A stretch of 64,000 nt of DNA from Candidatus Flexicrinis affinis (GCA_016716525.1 JADJWE010000009.1:620001-684000), one strand, 5' to 3'; counted from the stretch's first letter, positions 40,569 through 49,872 are shown. A program made the numbers and translations. The notes: a model not told the origin generated them from the letters alone.

Positions 40569-42661
40569 CAGGCGCGTCCTCCTCCAAATGCCCGTCTGTC
40601 GGGCGCGCTGACGCGGCTCTCGACCCGGGACGGTGCGGCGTTCGGGTACATCGCCGCGAGCGTGCCGACGATCAGGATCAAGCCACCCCACCACACGAGG
40701 TTGATAAGCGGGTTGATGTAAATCTTGAACGTCGCGCTGTTCTGGCTGATCTCGTCCCAGCTCAGCAGCAGCACGTAGAAATCGTTCTCCAACGTACTGT
40801 GCGCGCCGGCGATGGTCATGCTGTTCATATCCTGCTGGTTGGGGAAGAAGTCGCGGCGCGGGCGAAGGGTCGCCTGAAGCTGATCGTTACGCCACACGCT
40901 GACGACGGCGATGTCCATGATGCGGCCGTCTTGGGCTACCTGCCCGCCCTCGAACCGGTCATACACCAGCGTGTAATCGCTGATCGTCGTCGATTCGCCC
41001 ACGCGCAGCGTGGCCTGCGTCTCCTGCTGATAGGCAGTGCTTCCGATGACGCCGACGCCGATCACTACAATCCCGAAGTGGATCAGGTAGCCGCCGTAGC
41101 GGCGCGGATTGCGCTGGAGCAGCGAGAGATAACCCGTGATCGGGTTCTCGCCGCGCTGGCGCGCACGCGCGCGCAGGGCACGGTAGGTCTCATAGATTGC
41201 GACCCACCCGGCCAGCAGCACGAAGAAATAGCCGACGATGGACCACGCATTGGTGTGGCCTTGAAGGATGAAGATCGGCAGGGTCGCCACGGTCAGGATG
41301 ACCGGAACGACCAGCCCGCGGCCAAGCCGTGCGAGCGCGCTCGCGCCCCACGCCGACAGCGGCGCGATACCCATCAGGACGAACAGCGCGAGGAACAACC
41401 ACGGTGTCACGCCGTTGAAGTACTCGAGGCCCAACGTGATGTTGGTGTTGAAGAACAGCTCGGACGAGATTGGCGCGCCGAAGCTGCCCCAGAAGATCAC
41501 CACGAACAGCGCGAGGAACACGAAGTTGTTGAGCAGGAACAGCCCTTCACGGCTGAAGATGCCGCTGAACGTGTGATCGTCGCGCAGTTCGCCTCGCCGG
41601 CGCCGCCACACGATCAACCCGCCCAGCGTCAGCGTGACGGTGAACCAGATCATCAACATCGGGAAGCCGATGTCGCTGCGGGCGAAGCTGTGCACGCTTT
41701 CGACCAGACCGCTGCGGGTGGCGAACGTGCCGAAGATCACCGCCGAGAATGTGGCGATGATGAGGAACATGTTCCACGTCTTGAACAGCCCGCGCTTCTC
41801 TTGAATCATGATGCTGTGCAGGAACGCGGTGCCTACCAGCCACGGCAGGAATGCCGCGTTCTCGACCGGATCCCAGCCCCAGTAACCGCCCCAGCCCAAC
41901 ACGTCATACGCCCAGCGCCCGCCGAGAATGAGGCCCAGCGCGAGGAACACCCACGCGATCAACGTCCAACGGCGCGTCGCGCGGATCCAGTTGTTGCTCA
42001 GGTCGCCGGTCACCAGCGCGGCAAACGCGAACGCACAGGGCACGAGGAACCCGATGAAGCCGAGGTACAGCATCGGCGGGTGGATCGCCATGCCGACGTG
42101 CCGAAGCAGCGGATTGAGCCCGCGCGCCGACTGCGCGAGGTTGAATTCGGACGGGGCGACGAGCCCCGCCGGAATCAGCGCCGACTGAACAACCTCCGCA
42201 CCGTCCAACCAGAAGCGGTTGAACGGGTTTTCGATGACTAGATTGAGCAGCAGGAAGAACGCCGTGATCGTGGACTGAAAGACGATGACATGCGGGATCA
42301 GGCGGTAGTTGGAGCGCCAATTCAACGTGACCGAGGCCGCGCTGAACGCCGCTAACAACCAGCACCAGAACAACAGCGATCCGGCCTGCGAGCCCCACAG
42401 CGCGGTGACGCGATAGAACGTCGGCATGCTGGGGTTGCTGACCGACCAGACGTACGAGATCTGATAATCCTGCGAGAGCAGGGCGATCATCAGCGTGCCG
42501 AGCGCAACGGTCAGCGCACCGAAGATCACATAAGTCGCGTTACGCGCACTAAGGATCAGGCCGGTGCTGTGTCGTTGGTAGCCGAGCAGCGCAGCGAATA
42601 CGCTGTAAACCGCGACGAAAAACGCAAGCCACGCCGCGATGAACCCGACTTCTGCAAGCAT
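40568..42661 (-). CDS. ccmF: Cytochrome c heme lyase subunit CcmF
   Basis: A 697-residue polytopic protein with about 15 helices. The WWD heme-handling domain reads VLGWGGYWGWDPVENAAFLPWLVGTAFLHS near residues 230-260. Conserved histidines occur in RHVGMAIHPPMLYLGF and in GYLIHFGIVVIGVGVIG. A large extracytoplasmic domain (TTISDYTLVYDRFEG onward) precedes the last helix (LINLVWWGGLILIVGTLAA). It joins heme from CcmE to apocytochrome. It shares one base with ccmE at the start and one with ccmH at the end. The start MLAEVGFIAAWLAFF is typical. Confidence 0.95.
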   Translation of the reverse strand: MLAEVGFIAAWLAFFVAVYSVFAALLGYQRHSTGLILSARNATYVIFGALTVALGTLMIALLSQDYQISYVWSVSNPSMPTFYRVTALWGSQAGSLLFWCWLLAAFSAASVTLNWRSNYRLIPHVIVFQSTITAFFLLLNLVIENPFNRFWLDGAEVVQSALIPAGLVAPSEFNLAQSARGLNPLLRHVGMAIHPPMLYLGFIGFLVPCAFAFAALVTGDLSNNWIRATRRWTLIAWVFLALGLILGGRWAYDVLGWGGYWGWDPVENAAFLPWLVGTAFLHSIMIQEKRGLFKTWNMFLIIATFSAVIFGTFATRSGLVESVHSFARSDIGFPMLMIWFTVTLTLGGLIVWRRRRGELRDDHTFSGIFSREGLFLLNNFVFLALFVVIFWGSFGAPISSELFFNTNITLGLEYFNGVTPWLFLALFVLMGIAPLSAWGASALARLGRGLVVPVILTVATLPIFILQGHTNAWSIVGYFFVLLAGWVAIYETYRALRARARQRGENPITGYLSLLQRNPRRYGGYLIHFGIVVIGVGVIGSTAYQQETQATLRVGESTTISDYTLVYDRFEGGQVAQDGRIMDIAVVSVWRNDQLQATLRPRRDFFPNQQDMNSMTIAGAHSTLENDFYVLLLSWDEISQNSATFKIYINPLINLVWWGGLILIVGTLAAMYPNAAPSRVESRVSAPDRRAFGGGRA

Positions 42662-43212
42662 TAAGCATCGCCCCCGTGCGCTGCATCGGCGGACGAATTC
42701 TCGGTCTCCGGAACCATCTCGCTGAAGCGGCTCGGGCATTTCAAGAGCAGGGAGTCGGCGTAGAACTTGCCATCCGCGCCCAGCGTGCCAGTGAGGATCG
42801 CCTGTGCCTCGTGAACCAGCAGGTCAGGCTTGACTTCGTTCTCCATGACGATCACGAGCCGTTGGGCGTCGGCATTGTTGACAGCGAGGTGCAGCGCCAT
42901 GCCGAGGTCGTCGTTCTCTGCCGGCACGTGCGCAACAGTGAAGCTCAGGTCGAGCGTCTCTGGATTGTAATTGATGCTCTCGCCGATGACCGCACCGGTG
43001 ATGCGCACCGACTGGCCGACCAGCGCGTCGTCCGCCAGCAGGTCGTCGACGGTAATGAAGTACCGCATACCGGAGAGCGTGCCGCTCACCATTAAGACGA
43101 CGATTGCCGCCAACAGCGCAACGCCGCCAATCATGTACTTCAGGCGCTCTCCGTTGATAGCGCGGCGCGGTGCGGGAGCTTCAGCGGTCTTGGTCCATCC
43201 GATATCGGTCAT
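42661..43212 (-). CDS. ccmE: Heme chaperone CcmE with CxxxF heme site
   Basis: A 183-residue membrane-anchored OB-fold protein. One transmembrane helix (KYMIGGVALLAAIVVLMVSGTL) is followed by FITVDDLLADDALVGQSVRITGAVIG and DLLVHEAQAILTGTLGADGKFYADSLLLK. Classic CcmE then has a heme-binding His (KHDENY); here the sequence reads LLLKCPSRFSE, so the position is Cys (residue ~159) and the partner Tyr is Phe. Cys-type (CxxxY) CcmE is known from archaea and some deltaproteobacteria; the Phe is a further variation. It heads the minus-strand ccm operon. It carries heme from the CcmABC complex (not encoded here) to CcmF. Confidence 0.9.
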   Translation of the reverse strand: MTDIGWTKTAEAPAPRRAINGERLKYMIGGVALLAAIVVLMVSGTLSGMRYFITVDDLLADDALVGQSVRITGAVIGESINYNPETLDLSFTVAHVPAENDDLGMALHLAVNNADAQRLVIVMENEVKPDLLVHEAQAILTGTLGADGKFYADSLLLKCPSRFSEMVPETENSSADAAHGGDA

Positions 43213-43336
43213 TGGTGTTCCTCTTCCACTCAGTACGGAAGTCTTCAGCTTGACGTTGACGGCATTACTTCTCTCAGATGACCCGAAGTATACCGAATTG
43301 AAACGCAAAATTCCCCTACTGTGGGTCACCGCTGTA

Positions 43337-43441
43337 CGTGACGATTGTCACGATTCATCACAGTCTAACGAATCCCCCATGTTCGGATGTGGTGCGAACA
43401 AAAACGGGATAGATTACATTTTGTTGAGTGATGTCTATCAC
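43337..43441. promoter_or_regulatory. Two CRP/FNR-type palindromes between ccmE and the sensor kinase
   Basis: CGTGACGATTGTCACG (43337-43352) and GTGATGTCTATCAC (43428-43441) each contain GTGA-N6-TCAC. They are 90 bp apart in the 278-bp divergent region. The second also reads as TGAT-N4-ATCA, the FNR-like form. A global redox or cAMP-type regulator could act on both the ccm operon and the two-component genes. No matching regulator gene is in the window. Confidence 0.6.
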
Positions 43442-43490
43442 ACCACAGAAGAAGAAAGATACGCAACAATAGGGCTTGAAGGGGAGCACA

Positions 43491-45326
43491 ATGTCTGTTT
43501 TGAGAAGCCTTCACGCCAAGCTGTTGATTTCCTTCTTGATCCTCACCATCGTCCCGCTGGTGGCGACGGCGATCTATGGGAATTTCTTTACGCAGCGCGC
43601 GCTGTCGCAGCAGCTGCTCGAACGCTCCCAGAACCAAGTCCACTTGCAGTCGCAAGCGATCGTGAGTGCGCTGCAGCAGGTACAGGGCGACGCGCTTTAT
43701 CTGGCCAACATGCGCAGCCTAGACACGCTGCGCGTCACATCGGAACCGGATGGCGAACTGGCAGCGCTCGGCGAAGTGGAGCAGGACTTCCTGATCTACG
43801 CTTCGGTGCGCCCGATGTACCTCAGCATCATGTTGATAAACGTCGAAGGCACGGAGATCGCGTCCGTGCGTCAAACCGGTGATGGACGGGTGCGTATCAC
43901 GGCAGCGGAAGGCCGCGCCAATCATGCCGGCACGCCTTACTTCACCGCCGCGATGGATCTCCCGCGCGACGGCGTGTACATCGAGCCGTTCGTCGTCGAG
44001 AACGTGCCATACGTACGCTACGCCGTGAGTATCACGGGCGGCGTGCTGGTGATCGACCTCAGCGCACGGTGGCTGCTGCGGTCGCTGCCCATTCAGCCGG
44101 GCACCGACCAGTGGGCGGTTATCGACCAGAACGGCGACTTCATTGTATATCCCGAGGACTTCGACCCGGCGACGATCGCCGCGGACGTCCCGCGCATGCT
44201 GGGCGGCAACGGCGGCAGCTTCGAGACGGCCGGAAGCGTCGTGGTATACGATACCGTCTATCCTTCGCGGCTGGTGTCCGACAGTGGACAAGCGCAGTCG
44301 TGGGTGATCCTCAGGCGCACGCCGACCGAAGTCTTGTACGCCTCGATCAACGATTTCTATCAGATCGCGCTGATCCTCATGCTTGGGGCGGCGCTGCTGG
44401 CGATATCGCTTGCGCTGCTCATCAGTTACCTGCTCGTGAAGCCGATCAAGCAGCTTGAGCTGATGGCGATCAAGTTCGGCCACGACGGCGAGGCACCGCG
44501 GCTTCCCGATAACGTCCCCAATGACGAAGTGGGCGGCCTGATGCGCACCTTCACCGCGATGGCCGGCGAACTCGATCGCAAGCGCAAGGACGAGCGTCGC
44601 TTGATCGAACGGCTGATCAACGCGCAAGAAGAGGAGCGCAAGCTGGTCGCATACGACCTGCACGACGGGCTGCTTCAGCAGTTGGTCGGCGCGCGCTTCT
44701 ACTTGGGCAACTGTCAAGAGCAGTTCGCGGTCGAGATGCCGGATCTGAGCGGCAGCATTCAGCGCGGCTGCGACGCCCTGACCGGCGCGATCATCGAGGG
44801 AAGGCGCATCATCGAAGGGCTGCGGCCCGCCGCGCTGGACGACCTCGGGCTGTCGGCAGCGATTGAGGACATCGCATATTCGACGGCCGAGCTGGCCGGG
44901 TGGGACCTGAAACTCGACTTGCATCCGCTGCCGGTTGAGCCCGAATTGACGATCGGCGTCACCCTCTATCGCATTGCGCAAGAGGCGCTTAACAATGCAC
45001 GCAAGCATGCCGGCGCCAAGCACGTCACCGTGACGATGCACAACGGCGACGCCATCCACCTCTCGATTTCGGACGACGGGACCGGGTTCGATCCCAATGC
45101 GTTCAAGGTCAACGACTCGGATGACGGCAGCACGCGCGGGCTGGGGATTACGACCATGCGCGAGCGCGCCAGCCTTATCAATGGGCGGTGCGACATCTAC
45201 AGCGAACCCGGAAGCGGCACGCGAGTCAATGTCGAAGTGCCGCTGACGATGGATGCCCCGGCGCGCAGGGGCGATGTGATTGAAAACTTGACGATGGATG
45301 TATGGAATAAGGCGGGCCAGTCATGA
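43491..45326 (+). CDS. Membrane sensor histidine kinase (NarX/DegS-like, HisKA_3)
   Basis: A 611-residue kinase. Helix 1 (LISFLILTIVPLVATAIYG) and helix 2 near residue 290 (ALILMLGAALLAISLALLISYLLV) flank an extracytoplasmic sensor of ~260 residues with a dCache-like pattern. A HAMP segment (KPIKQLELMAIKFGHDGEAPRL) leads to the HisKA_3 phosphoacceptor RKLVAYDLHDGLLQQLVGARFYL and the HATPase (NNARKHAGAKHVTV, ISDDGTGFDP, GLGITTMRERASLI). GGGGAG precedes the ATG. It overlaps its response regulator by 4 bp. Its position between ccm and the multiheme operon suggests it senses a respiratory substrate or redox state. Confidence 0.93.
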   Translation: MSVLRSLHAKLLISFLILTIVPLVATAIYGNFFTQRALSQQLLERSQNQVHLQSQAIVSALQQVQGDALYLANMRSLDTLRVTSEPDGELAALGEVEQDFLIYASVRPMYLSIMLINVEGTEIASVRQTGDGRVRITAAEGRANHAGTPYFTAAMDLPRDGVYIEPFVVENVPYVRYAVSITGGVLVIDLSARWLLRSLPIQPGTDQWAVIDQNGDFIVYPEDFDPATIAADVPRMLGGNGGSFETAGSVVVYDTVYPSRLVSDSGQAQSWVILRRTPTEVLYASINDFYQIALILMLGAALLAISLALLISYLLVKPIKQLELMAIKFGHDGEAPRLPDNVPNDEVGGLMRTFTAMAGELDRKRKDERRLIERLINAQEEERKLVAYDLHDGLLQQLVGARFYLGNCQEQFAVEMPDLSGSIQRGCDALTGAIIEGRRIIEGLRPAALDDLGLSAAIEDIAYSTAELAGWDLKLDLHPLPVEPELTIGVTLYRIAQEALNNARKHAGAKHVTVTMHNGDAIHLSISDDGTGFDPNAFKVNDSDDGSTRGLGITTMRERASLINGRCDIYSEPGSGTRVNVEVPLTMDAPARRGDVIENLTMDVWNKAGQS

Positions 45327-46015
45327 CCCAAAACGTCGCCGAAAAGGCTATTCGAGTCGCAATCGTCGATGATCACGGAATCGTCCGTCAGGGTCTGCGC
45401 GCCCTATTGAACAGGCCGGGGATCGAGGTAGTCGGAGAGGCAGATAGCGGTACCGCCGCGATCGAGTTGGCTGAGTCCATCACGCCGGACGTCATGCTCC
45501 TCGATATCCGCATGAAGGACGGTGACGGACTGCACAGCCTACCGCATATTAAGCAGGTATCGCCGCAGACGAGCGTCATCATCCTGACGACTTACGCGAA
45601 CCCGTCGTACTTGGCACGGGCGATCAGCGGCGGCGCGGCGGGCTACCTGTCCAAGGAAACCAATCCGGACCAGATCGTGCGCGCGGTGCGCGCGGCGGCT
45701 GTGGGCGAGGAATTGATTGACCGGTCGCTGTTGCAGGCCGCGCTGGCGCAGGCCGCCCAGAGCGACGAGCCGCACGGCGGGCAGAAATCCGCCACGGGCG
45801 AGGATTTGATCGACATCGAACCGCTGTCCGAGCGTGAACTGGACGTGCTGCGGTTGATGGTGCAGGGGTTGGCAAACGGCGCGATCGCCGATGCGCTCGG
45901 CATCAGCCTGCCAACGGTGAAGACCCACGTGCAGCACATCCTGCAGAAGCTGCACGTATCCGACCGCACGCAGGCTGCGCTGCTGGCGGTTCGGCTGAAT
46001 CTCGTATCGCAGTAG
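45323..46015 (+). CDS. NarL/LuxR-type response regulator
   Basis: A 230-residue regulator. The receiver domain has VAIVDDHGIVRQGLRALL (Asp pair), VMLLDIRMKDGDG (phospho-acceptor Asp near 60), a Thr in VIILTTYA and the Lys in GYLSKETNPD. The C-terminal LuxR helix-turn-helix reads LSERELDVLRLMVQGLANGAIADALGI and TVKTHVQHILQKLHVSDRTQAA. It is translationally coupled to the kinase. The next operon, 155 bp downstream on the same strand, encodes the 8-heme/9-heme complex and is the most likely direct target. Confidence 0.94.
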   Translation: MTQNVAEKAIRVAIVDDHGIVRQGLRALLNRPGIEVVGEADSGTAAIELAESITPDVMLLDIRMKDGDGLHSLPHIKQVSPQTSVIILTTYANPSYLARAISGGAAGYLSKETNPDQIVRAVRAAAVGEELIDRSLLQAALAQAAQSDEPHGGQKSATGEDLIDIEPLSERELDVLRLMVQGLANGAIADALGISLPTVKTHVQHILQKLHVSDRTQAALLAVRLNLVSQ

Positions 46016-46170
46016 GACCGTGTGAATCAGCCCATAGGGTGAGCCGATTCATCCCGGTGAACGATGGATAATGCGCGCGATGGCGCGACAATTGGCGGAA
46101 TGAGACGACAAAGACGCTGTGACCGCACCAGACCCGCATAGGGATCGCGGCGCATCGCAAAGGTAGGACC

Positions 46171-47688
46171 ATGATGATTCCGAAAAAACTTCGCTGCAGT
46201 TCACTGCTTACGGTAGGCGTGGTGCTGTGTGCCTGCGGGTTGGGCCTGATTTTGCTGGGCGAGACGGCCGCACCGGTTTCGGCACAGGACGAAGAACCGT
46301 ACTACGTCGACGCCGACTACCTCGGCGCGGACGAGTGCTCGGCATGCCATCGCAACGAGGTGCGTGCCCACACTGAAACGTTCCATGCGCTGACACTGGC
46401 CGAGCCGGGGCGCCGCGGTGAGGGCGTGCTGGCCGACTTCGAGGCCGGCGCCGAGGTGCGCACCATGCAGTTCCCCGAGGAAGACGCCCCGCGCGCCTTC
46501 GAACTTGATGACGTCGCGTTCATCCTCGGCGCCGGGCGCAGTAAGCAGGCCTATGTTTACGAAGAAGATCGCCGTGACTATCGCGTGCTGCCAGCCCAGT
46601 GGAACGTCGCCGCAGGCGAGTGGGAACCGCTTGAACTGGCCGCTTCATGGGATGACCCGGCGTACGACTTCGAGACGGCCTGCGCCGCCTGCCACACCAC
46701 GGGCTTCGACGCTGAAGATCTGGACTGGGAGGACATCGGCGTGACCTGCGAGTCCTGCCACGGCCCCGGCGGCGAACACGAAGAGGTTGCGCGCGACGAA
46801 GGCCGCAATCCAGATGAAGAAGGTCTGGCGCGGATCGCTGCGGTCATCGCTTCTGGCGCAGACTCGCAGGCCTGCGGGCAATGCCACAGCCGCGCGACTG
46901 GACCCGACGGGCAACCCTATGCCGCCGGCTACAGACCCGGTATGACGCTGTCCGACATGTTTACGCAGGCCGAGTTTGCCGGCGAGACCGATGTGCATTG
47001 GTGGGAGTCTGGTCACGGACGACAGATCAATATGCAGTACACCGAGTGGGCGCTTTCGGCTCACGCGGGCACCACGGACGATGGGTCCGAGGTCGCGGGC
47101 TGCACCGCATGCCACGATCCGCATAGTGAGGAGGGCCGACCGGCCAACCTCATCGCGGACTCGGACGCCCTGTGCGTAACCTGCCATACGTCGAGCGCAG
47201 GCGGCCGTCCTTCGAAAGAGATGTACGAAGGCGCGCCGGTGGTCGATACGGTCCTGCCGTTGATTGGGGTGCACTTCGCGGTCGAGGACGGCCCAACCTG
47301 CACGTCGTGCCACATGCCGCAGATTCCGGTCGAAGGCGGCACGCGGACCAGCCACCTGTTTGAGCCGGTGCTGGCATTCGGCGTCGAAGGGCTGCCGGAT
47401 GCGTGCAGCGATTGTCACGGCACACAGGCTGAACCCGCATTGATCGAACAGCTCATCAACGACGTGCAAGACAGTACGCGCGAACGTCTCGACGCCGCGC
47501 GCGCGTTGGTCACGCCGACCACGCCGGAATGGATCGTCGAGGCACTGGACTTTGTCGAGAACGACGGCAGCCTCGGTATGCACAACTATGCCTATGCCGA
47601 CGCCCTGCTGGATGCCGTGTATGAGGCCCTCGGATTGTATGACACTGATACTGCTGCCGTGACGCCTGCGTCCGGGGCCGGGCAGTAG
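46171..47688 (+). CDS. Secreted octaheme c-type cytochrome
   Basis: A 505-residue protein with a signal peptide (LLTVGVVLCACGLGLILLGETAAPVSAQ). It has eight CxxCH heme sites in order: CSACH, CAACH, CESCH, CGQCH, CTACH, CVTCH, CTSCH and CSDCH. The first motif block, YLGADECSACHRNEVRAHTETFHALTL, and the spacing resemble the cytochrome c554/NrfB/octaheme oxidoreductase superfamily. No CxxCK lysine-ligated catalytic heme is present, so it is more likely an electron carrier than a nitrite or hydroxylamine enzyme. It heads an operon with a 9-heme cytochrome, a ferredoxin and NrfD. It relies on the Ccm system encoded next door. Confidence 0.9.
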   Translation: MMIPKKLRCSSLLTVGVVLCACGLGLILLGETAAPVSAQDEEPYYVDADYLGADECSACHRNEVRAHTETFHALTLAEPGRRGEGVLADFEAGAEVRTMQFPEEDAPRAFELDDVAFILGAGRSKQAYVYEEDRRDYRVLPAQWNVAAGEWEPLELAASWDDPAYDFETACAACHTTGFDAEDLDWEDIGVTCESCHGPGGEHEEVARDEGRNPDEEGLARIAAVIASGADSQACGQCHSRATGPDGQPYAAGYRPGMTLSDMFTQAEFAGETDVHWWESGHGRQINMQYTEWALSAHAGTTDDGSEVAGCTACHDPHSEEGRPANLIADSDALCVTCHTSSAGGRPSKEMYEGAPVVDTVLPLIGVHFAVEDGPTCTSCHMPQIPVEGGTRTSHLFEPVLAFGVEGLPDACSDCHGTQAEPALIEQLINDVQDSTRERLDAARALVTPTTPEWIVEALDFVENDGSLGMHNYAYADALLDAVYEALGLYDTDTAAVTPASGAGQ

Positions 47689-47707
47689 AGCGGAGTAGGA
47701 GTTCGAC

Positions 47708-49033
47708 ATGACGACTACCAAACGTCGAGTCATCGGTATCGTGTACGGCATTGGGATCACGCTGCTCGTGACCGGGCTGTACGTATTGGCTTCAATGCCT
47801 GCCTATGCGCAGGATGCGCCTGAGACACCGGCTGTAGAGCAGGAAGCCAGCCCGACGCCAGTGGGGATCTACAACCTCGAAGGCGAGCCAATCGAGCCGA
47901 CCGGCGACAACAGCTACTGCCTTGTGTGCCATATCAGGCCGTGGAAGACCGTCCAGCTCAAAGACGGGTCGATTCAAAATCTGTACGTGAACCCGGATAC
48001 GGTCGCTGCGTCCGTACACGGGGAGGACAATCCGCTCGGCCCGCTTGGCTGTGTCGACTGTCACGGGACCGACTCGTTCCCGCACACGGGCCCATCGCCG
48101 GAGAGCAAGCGCATCAGCACGCTCGATGCCGTGCAGCGCTGTGTGACGTGCCATACCGAAAATGCGGAAGAGCTGCAGCACGGATTACACGAGGCAGCGA
48201 TCTTGCGCGGCAACCTGAACGCGGCCGTGTGCACGGACTGCCACGGGTCGCATGACGTCCAGCCCGTGGTCGAGGAACGCAATCTGGTCGCCGGCGTCTG
48301 CGGTACGTGCCATGTCTCAACCCTGACGGAATGGCAAAACAGCGCCCATGTCGACATCGGTCCGCTGGGCTGCGCCACGTGCCATTCGCCGCACAGCCAG
48401 CAGATTCGCGCGGGTGACACTGCAGACGAGCTGTGCCTCAACTGCCACAACACCATGCCGGATCTATGGGCGCACCAGCAGCATGCCAGCAACGACTACC
48501 CGGTCGGCTGCACGGACTGTCACATGTTCATCCCTGAAGAACAACGGCCCGAGAACCTCGGACTGACGACCGCGATCATCAACGCGCCGACAGCGCATGG
48601 CATGAACCTGACCTCCGTGCCATGCACGACCTGCCACGAGGAACTGATGGTCAGCGGGGCGTGGTCGCGGCTCTCCGGCGAGGGCGAAGGCATTCGTCTG
48701 GAACGCGACCGGCTTGCGGAACAGCTTGCCGAACTACAAGCCGTTCATGCCGCCGAGCCGGAAGTCCAGCAGGAGAGTTTCGTGCCGCTGGCACAGGGCT
48801 TGATCCTCGGCCTCGGCTTTGGCGTGACGTTTGCGGCAGTCTTCATCACGCGCGGCAACAATCGCCGTGCCGCCCCCGAGCCGGACTCCCCGGCGCCGGA
48901 GCCGAAGCCGACCATGTCGGCCGAGCCGCCTGCGCCCGAACCGTCGTCGGACGAGCCAGCGCCATCACACAGCGCGCCTGCGGCTGAGAAGCAGGCATCC
49001 CCCACCGAGGAAGATTATGAGGACCGGTCATGA
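47708..49033 (+). CDS. Nonaheme membrane-anchored cytochrome c
   Basis: A 441-residue protein. An N-terminal signal/anchor (IVYGIGITLLVTGLYVLASMPAYAQ) precedes nine CxxCH sites: CLVCH, CVDCH, CVTCH, CTDCH, CGTCH, CATCH, CLNCH, CTDCH and CTTCH. A short coiled coil (LERDRLAEQLAELQAVHAAE) follows, then a C-terminal transmembrane helix (GLILGLGFGVTFAAVFITRG) and a Pro/Glu-rich cytoplasmic tail. It resembles NrfB/OmcA-unrelated NapC-like carriers only in heme motifs. It overlaps the ferredoxin gene by 4 bp. It may link the quinol-oxidising NrfCD pair to the soluble octaheme cytochrome. Confidence 0.9.
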   Translation: MTTTKRRVIGIVYGIGITLLVTGLYVLASMPAYAQDAPETPAVEQEASPTPVGIYNLEGEPIEPTGDNSYCLVCHIRPWKTVQLKDGSIQNLYVNPDTVAASVHGEDNPLGPLGCVDCHGTDSFPHTGPSPESKRISTLDAVQRCVTCHTENAEELQHGLHEAAILRGNLNAAVCTDCHGSHDVQPVVEERNLVAGVCGTCHVSTLTEWQNSAHVDIGPLGCATCHSPHSQQIRAGDTADELCLNCHNTMPDLWAHQQHASNDYPVGCTDCHMFIPEEQRPENLGLTTAIINAPTAHGMNLTSVPCTTCHEELMVSGAWSRLSGEGEGIRLERDRLAEQLAELQAVHAAEPEVQQESFVPLAQGLILGLGFGVTFAAVFITRGNNRRAAPEPDSPAPEPKPTMSAEPPAPEPSSDEPAPSHSAPAAEKQASPTEEDYEDRS

Positions 49034-49872
49034 ACGATCAGGAACCCACCCCCCAGGTTAAGGAGGCACCCCCCGGCGTAACCCTGCTGAACCGCCGCGA
49101 GTTCATGACGCTGCTGCTCGGCGGCGGCGCCACGATGGTGCTGGCGGCGACGCTGGCCCACCCGTTGGACACCTTCGCGCGCCAGCTTCTCAGCAACCCG
49201 GCGCTCGAAGCGCACGGCGGTGATCCCCATTACAAATGGGTCATGATCATCGACCTGAGCAAGTGCATCGGCTGCGACTACTGCGTTTGGGCTTGTCAGG
49301 CGACAAACGACACAACTGACGAAATGCGCTGGAACATTCGTGTCGAAGATCAGACGGAGCTCGGCGACAAGTTTCACCTGACGCGGCCGTGCTTGCACTG
49401 CGCACATGCGCCGTGTGTCGAGGTCTGTCCTGTGGGTGCGACGTATCACCGGCACGACGGGCTTGTGGTGATGGACTATGACAAGTGCATCGGTTGCCGC
49501 TACTGTCAGACGGCCTGCCCGTACAACGCGCGCGCCTTCAACTGGACCGAGCGCACCGACGTCAACCCGCGCGTCCCCGAGTGGGGGAACCCGGAAGTCG
49601 ATCGCCGCCCGCGCGGTGTCCCCGAAAAGTGCACGTTCTGCATTCATCGCATCGACGCGGGTCTGGCCGCCGGCCTGATGCCCGGTGTCGACGAGCAAGC
49701 GACGCCGGCCTGCGTCAACATCTGCCCGGTGAACGCACGCTTCTTCGGCAACGTCAACAACCCGAACAGTACGGTCGCGCACATTCTGCGCACCAAGCCG
49801 ACACTGCGGTTGCGCGAAGATTTGGGAACTGAACCCAGCGTCTACTATATTCCGCCGGAGGGCTTGTTGTGA
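49030..49872 (+). CDS. Four-cluster ferredoxin subunit (NrfC/PsrB/HybA type) with Tat-like signal
   Basis: A 280-residue iron-sulfur protein. The N-terminus carries a twin-arginine-like signal (LLNRREFMTLLLGGGATMVLAATLA), so the protein is exported folded. Four cluster motifs follow: CIGCDYCVWACQ, CLHCAHAPCVEVCP, CIGCRYCQTACP and CTFC with a late CVNICP. This is the standard arrangement of the electron-transfer subunit in NrfCD, Psr and alternative complex III. It overlaps both neighbours by 4 bp (nonaheme cytochrome and NrfD). It should pass electrons from quinol oxidised at NrfD to the hemes. Confidence 0.94.
   Translation: MNDQEPTPQVKEAPPGVTLLNRREFMTLLLGGGATMVLAATLAHPLDTFARQLLSNPALEAHGGDPHYKWVMIIDLSKCIGCDYCVWACQATNDTTDEMRWNIRVEDQTELGDKFHLTRPCLHCAHAPCVEVCPVGATYHRHDGLVVMDYDKCIGCRYCQTACPYNARAFNWTERTDVNPRVPEWGNPEVDRRPRGVPEKCTFCIHRIDAGLAAGLMPGVDEQATPACVNICPVNARFFGNVNNPNSTVAHILRTKPTLRLREDLGTEPSVYYIPPEGLL

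Noticed and set aside
39459..40721. 420-codon plus-strand frame across tlpA and ccmH
   Set aside because: Covers two well-recognised minus-strand genes; shadow frame.
40799..42241. 480-codon plus-strand frame opposite ccmF
   Set aside because: Histidine/arginine-rich antisense frame over a certain gene.
42971..43882. 303-codon plus-strand frame running from ccmE into the kinase gene
   Set aside because: Overlaps antisense ccmE and is out of frame with the kinase; no motif.
46021..46052. Terminator after the response regulator (GAATC...GATTC pairing)
   Set aside because: Only 5 bp pair cleanly and there is no T-run; kept only as a weak CRP/FNR-like half match.
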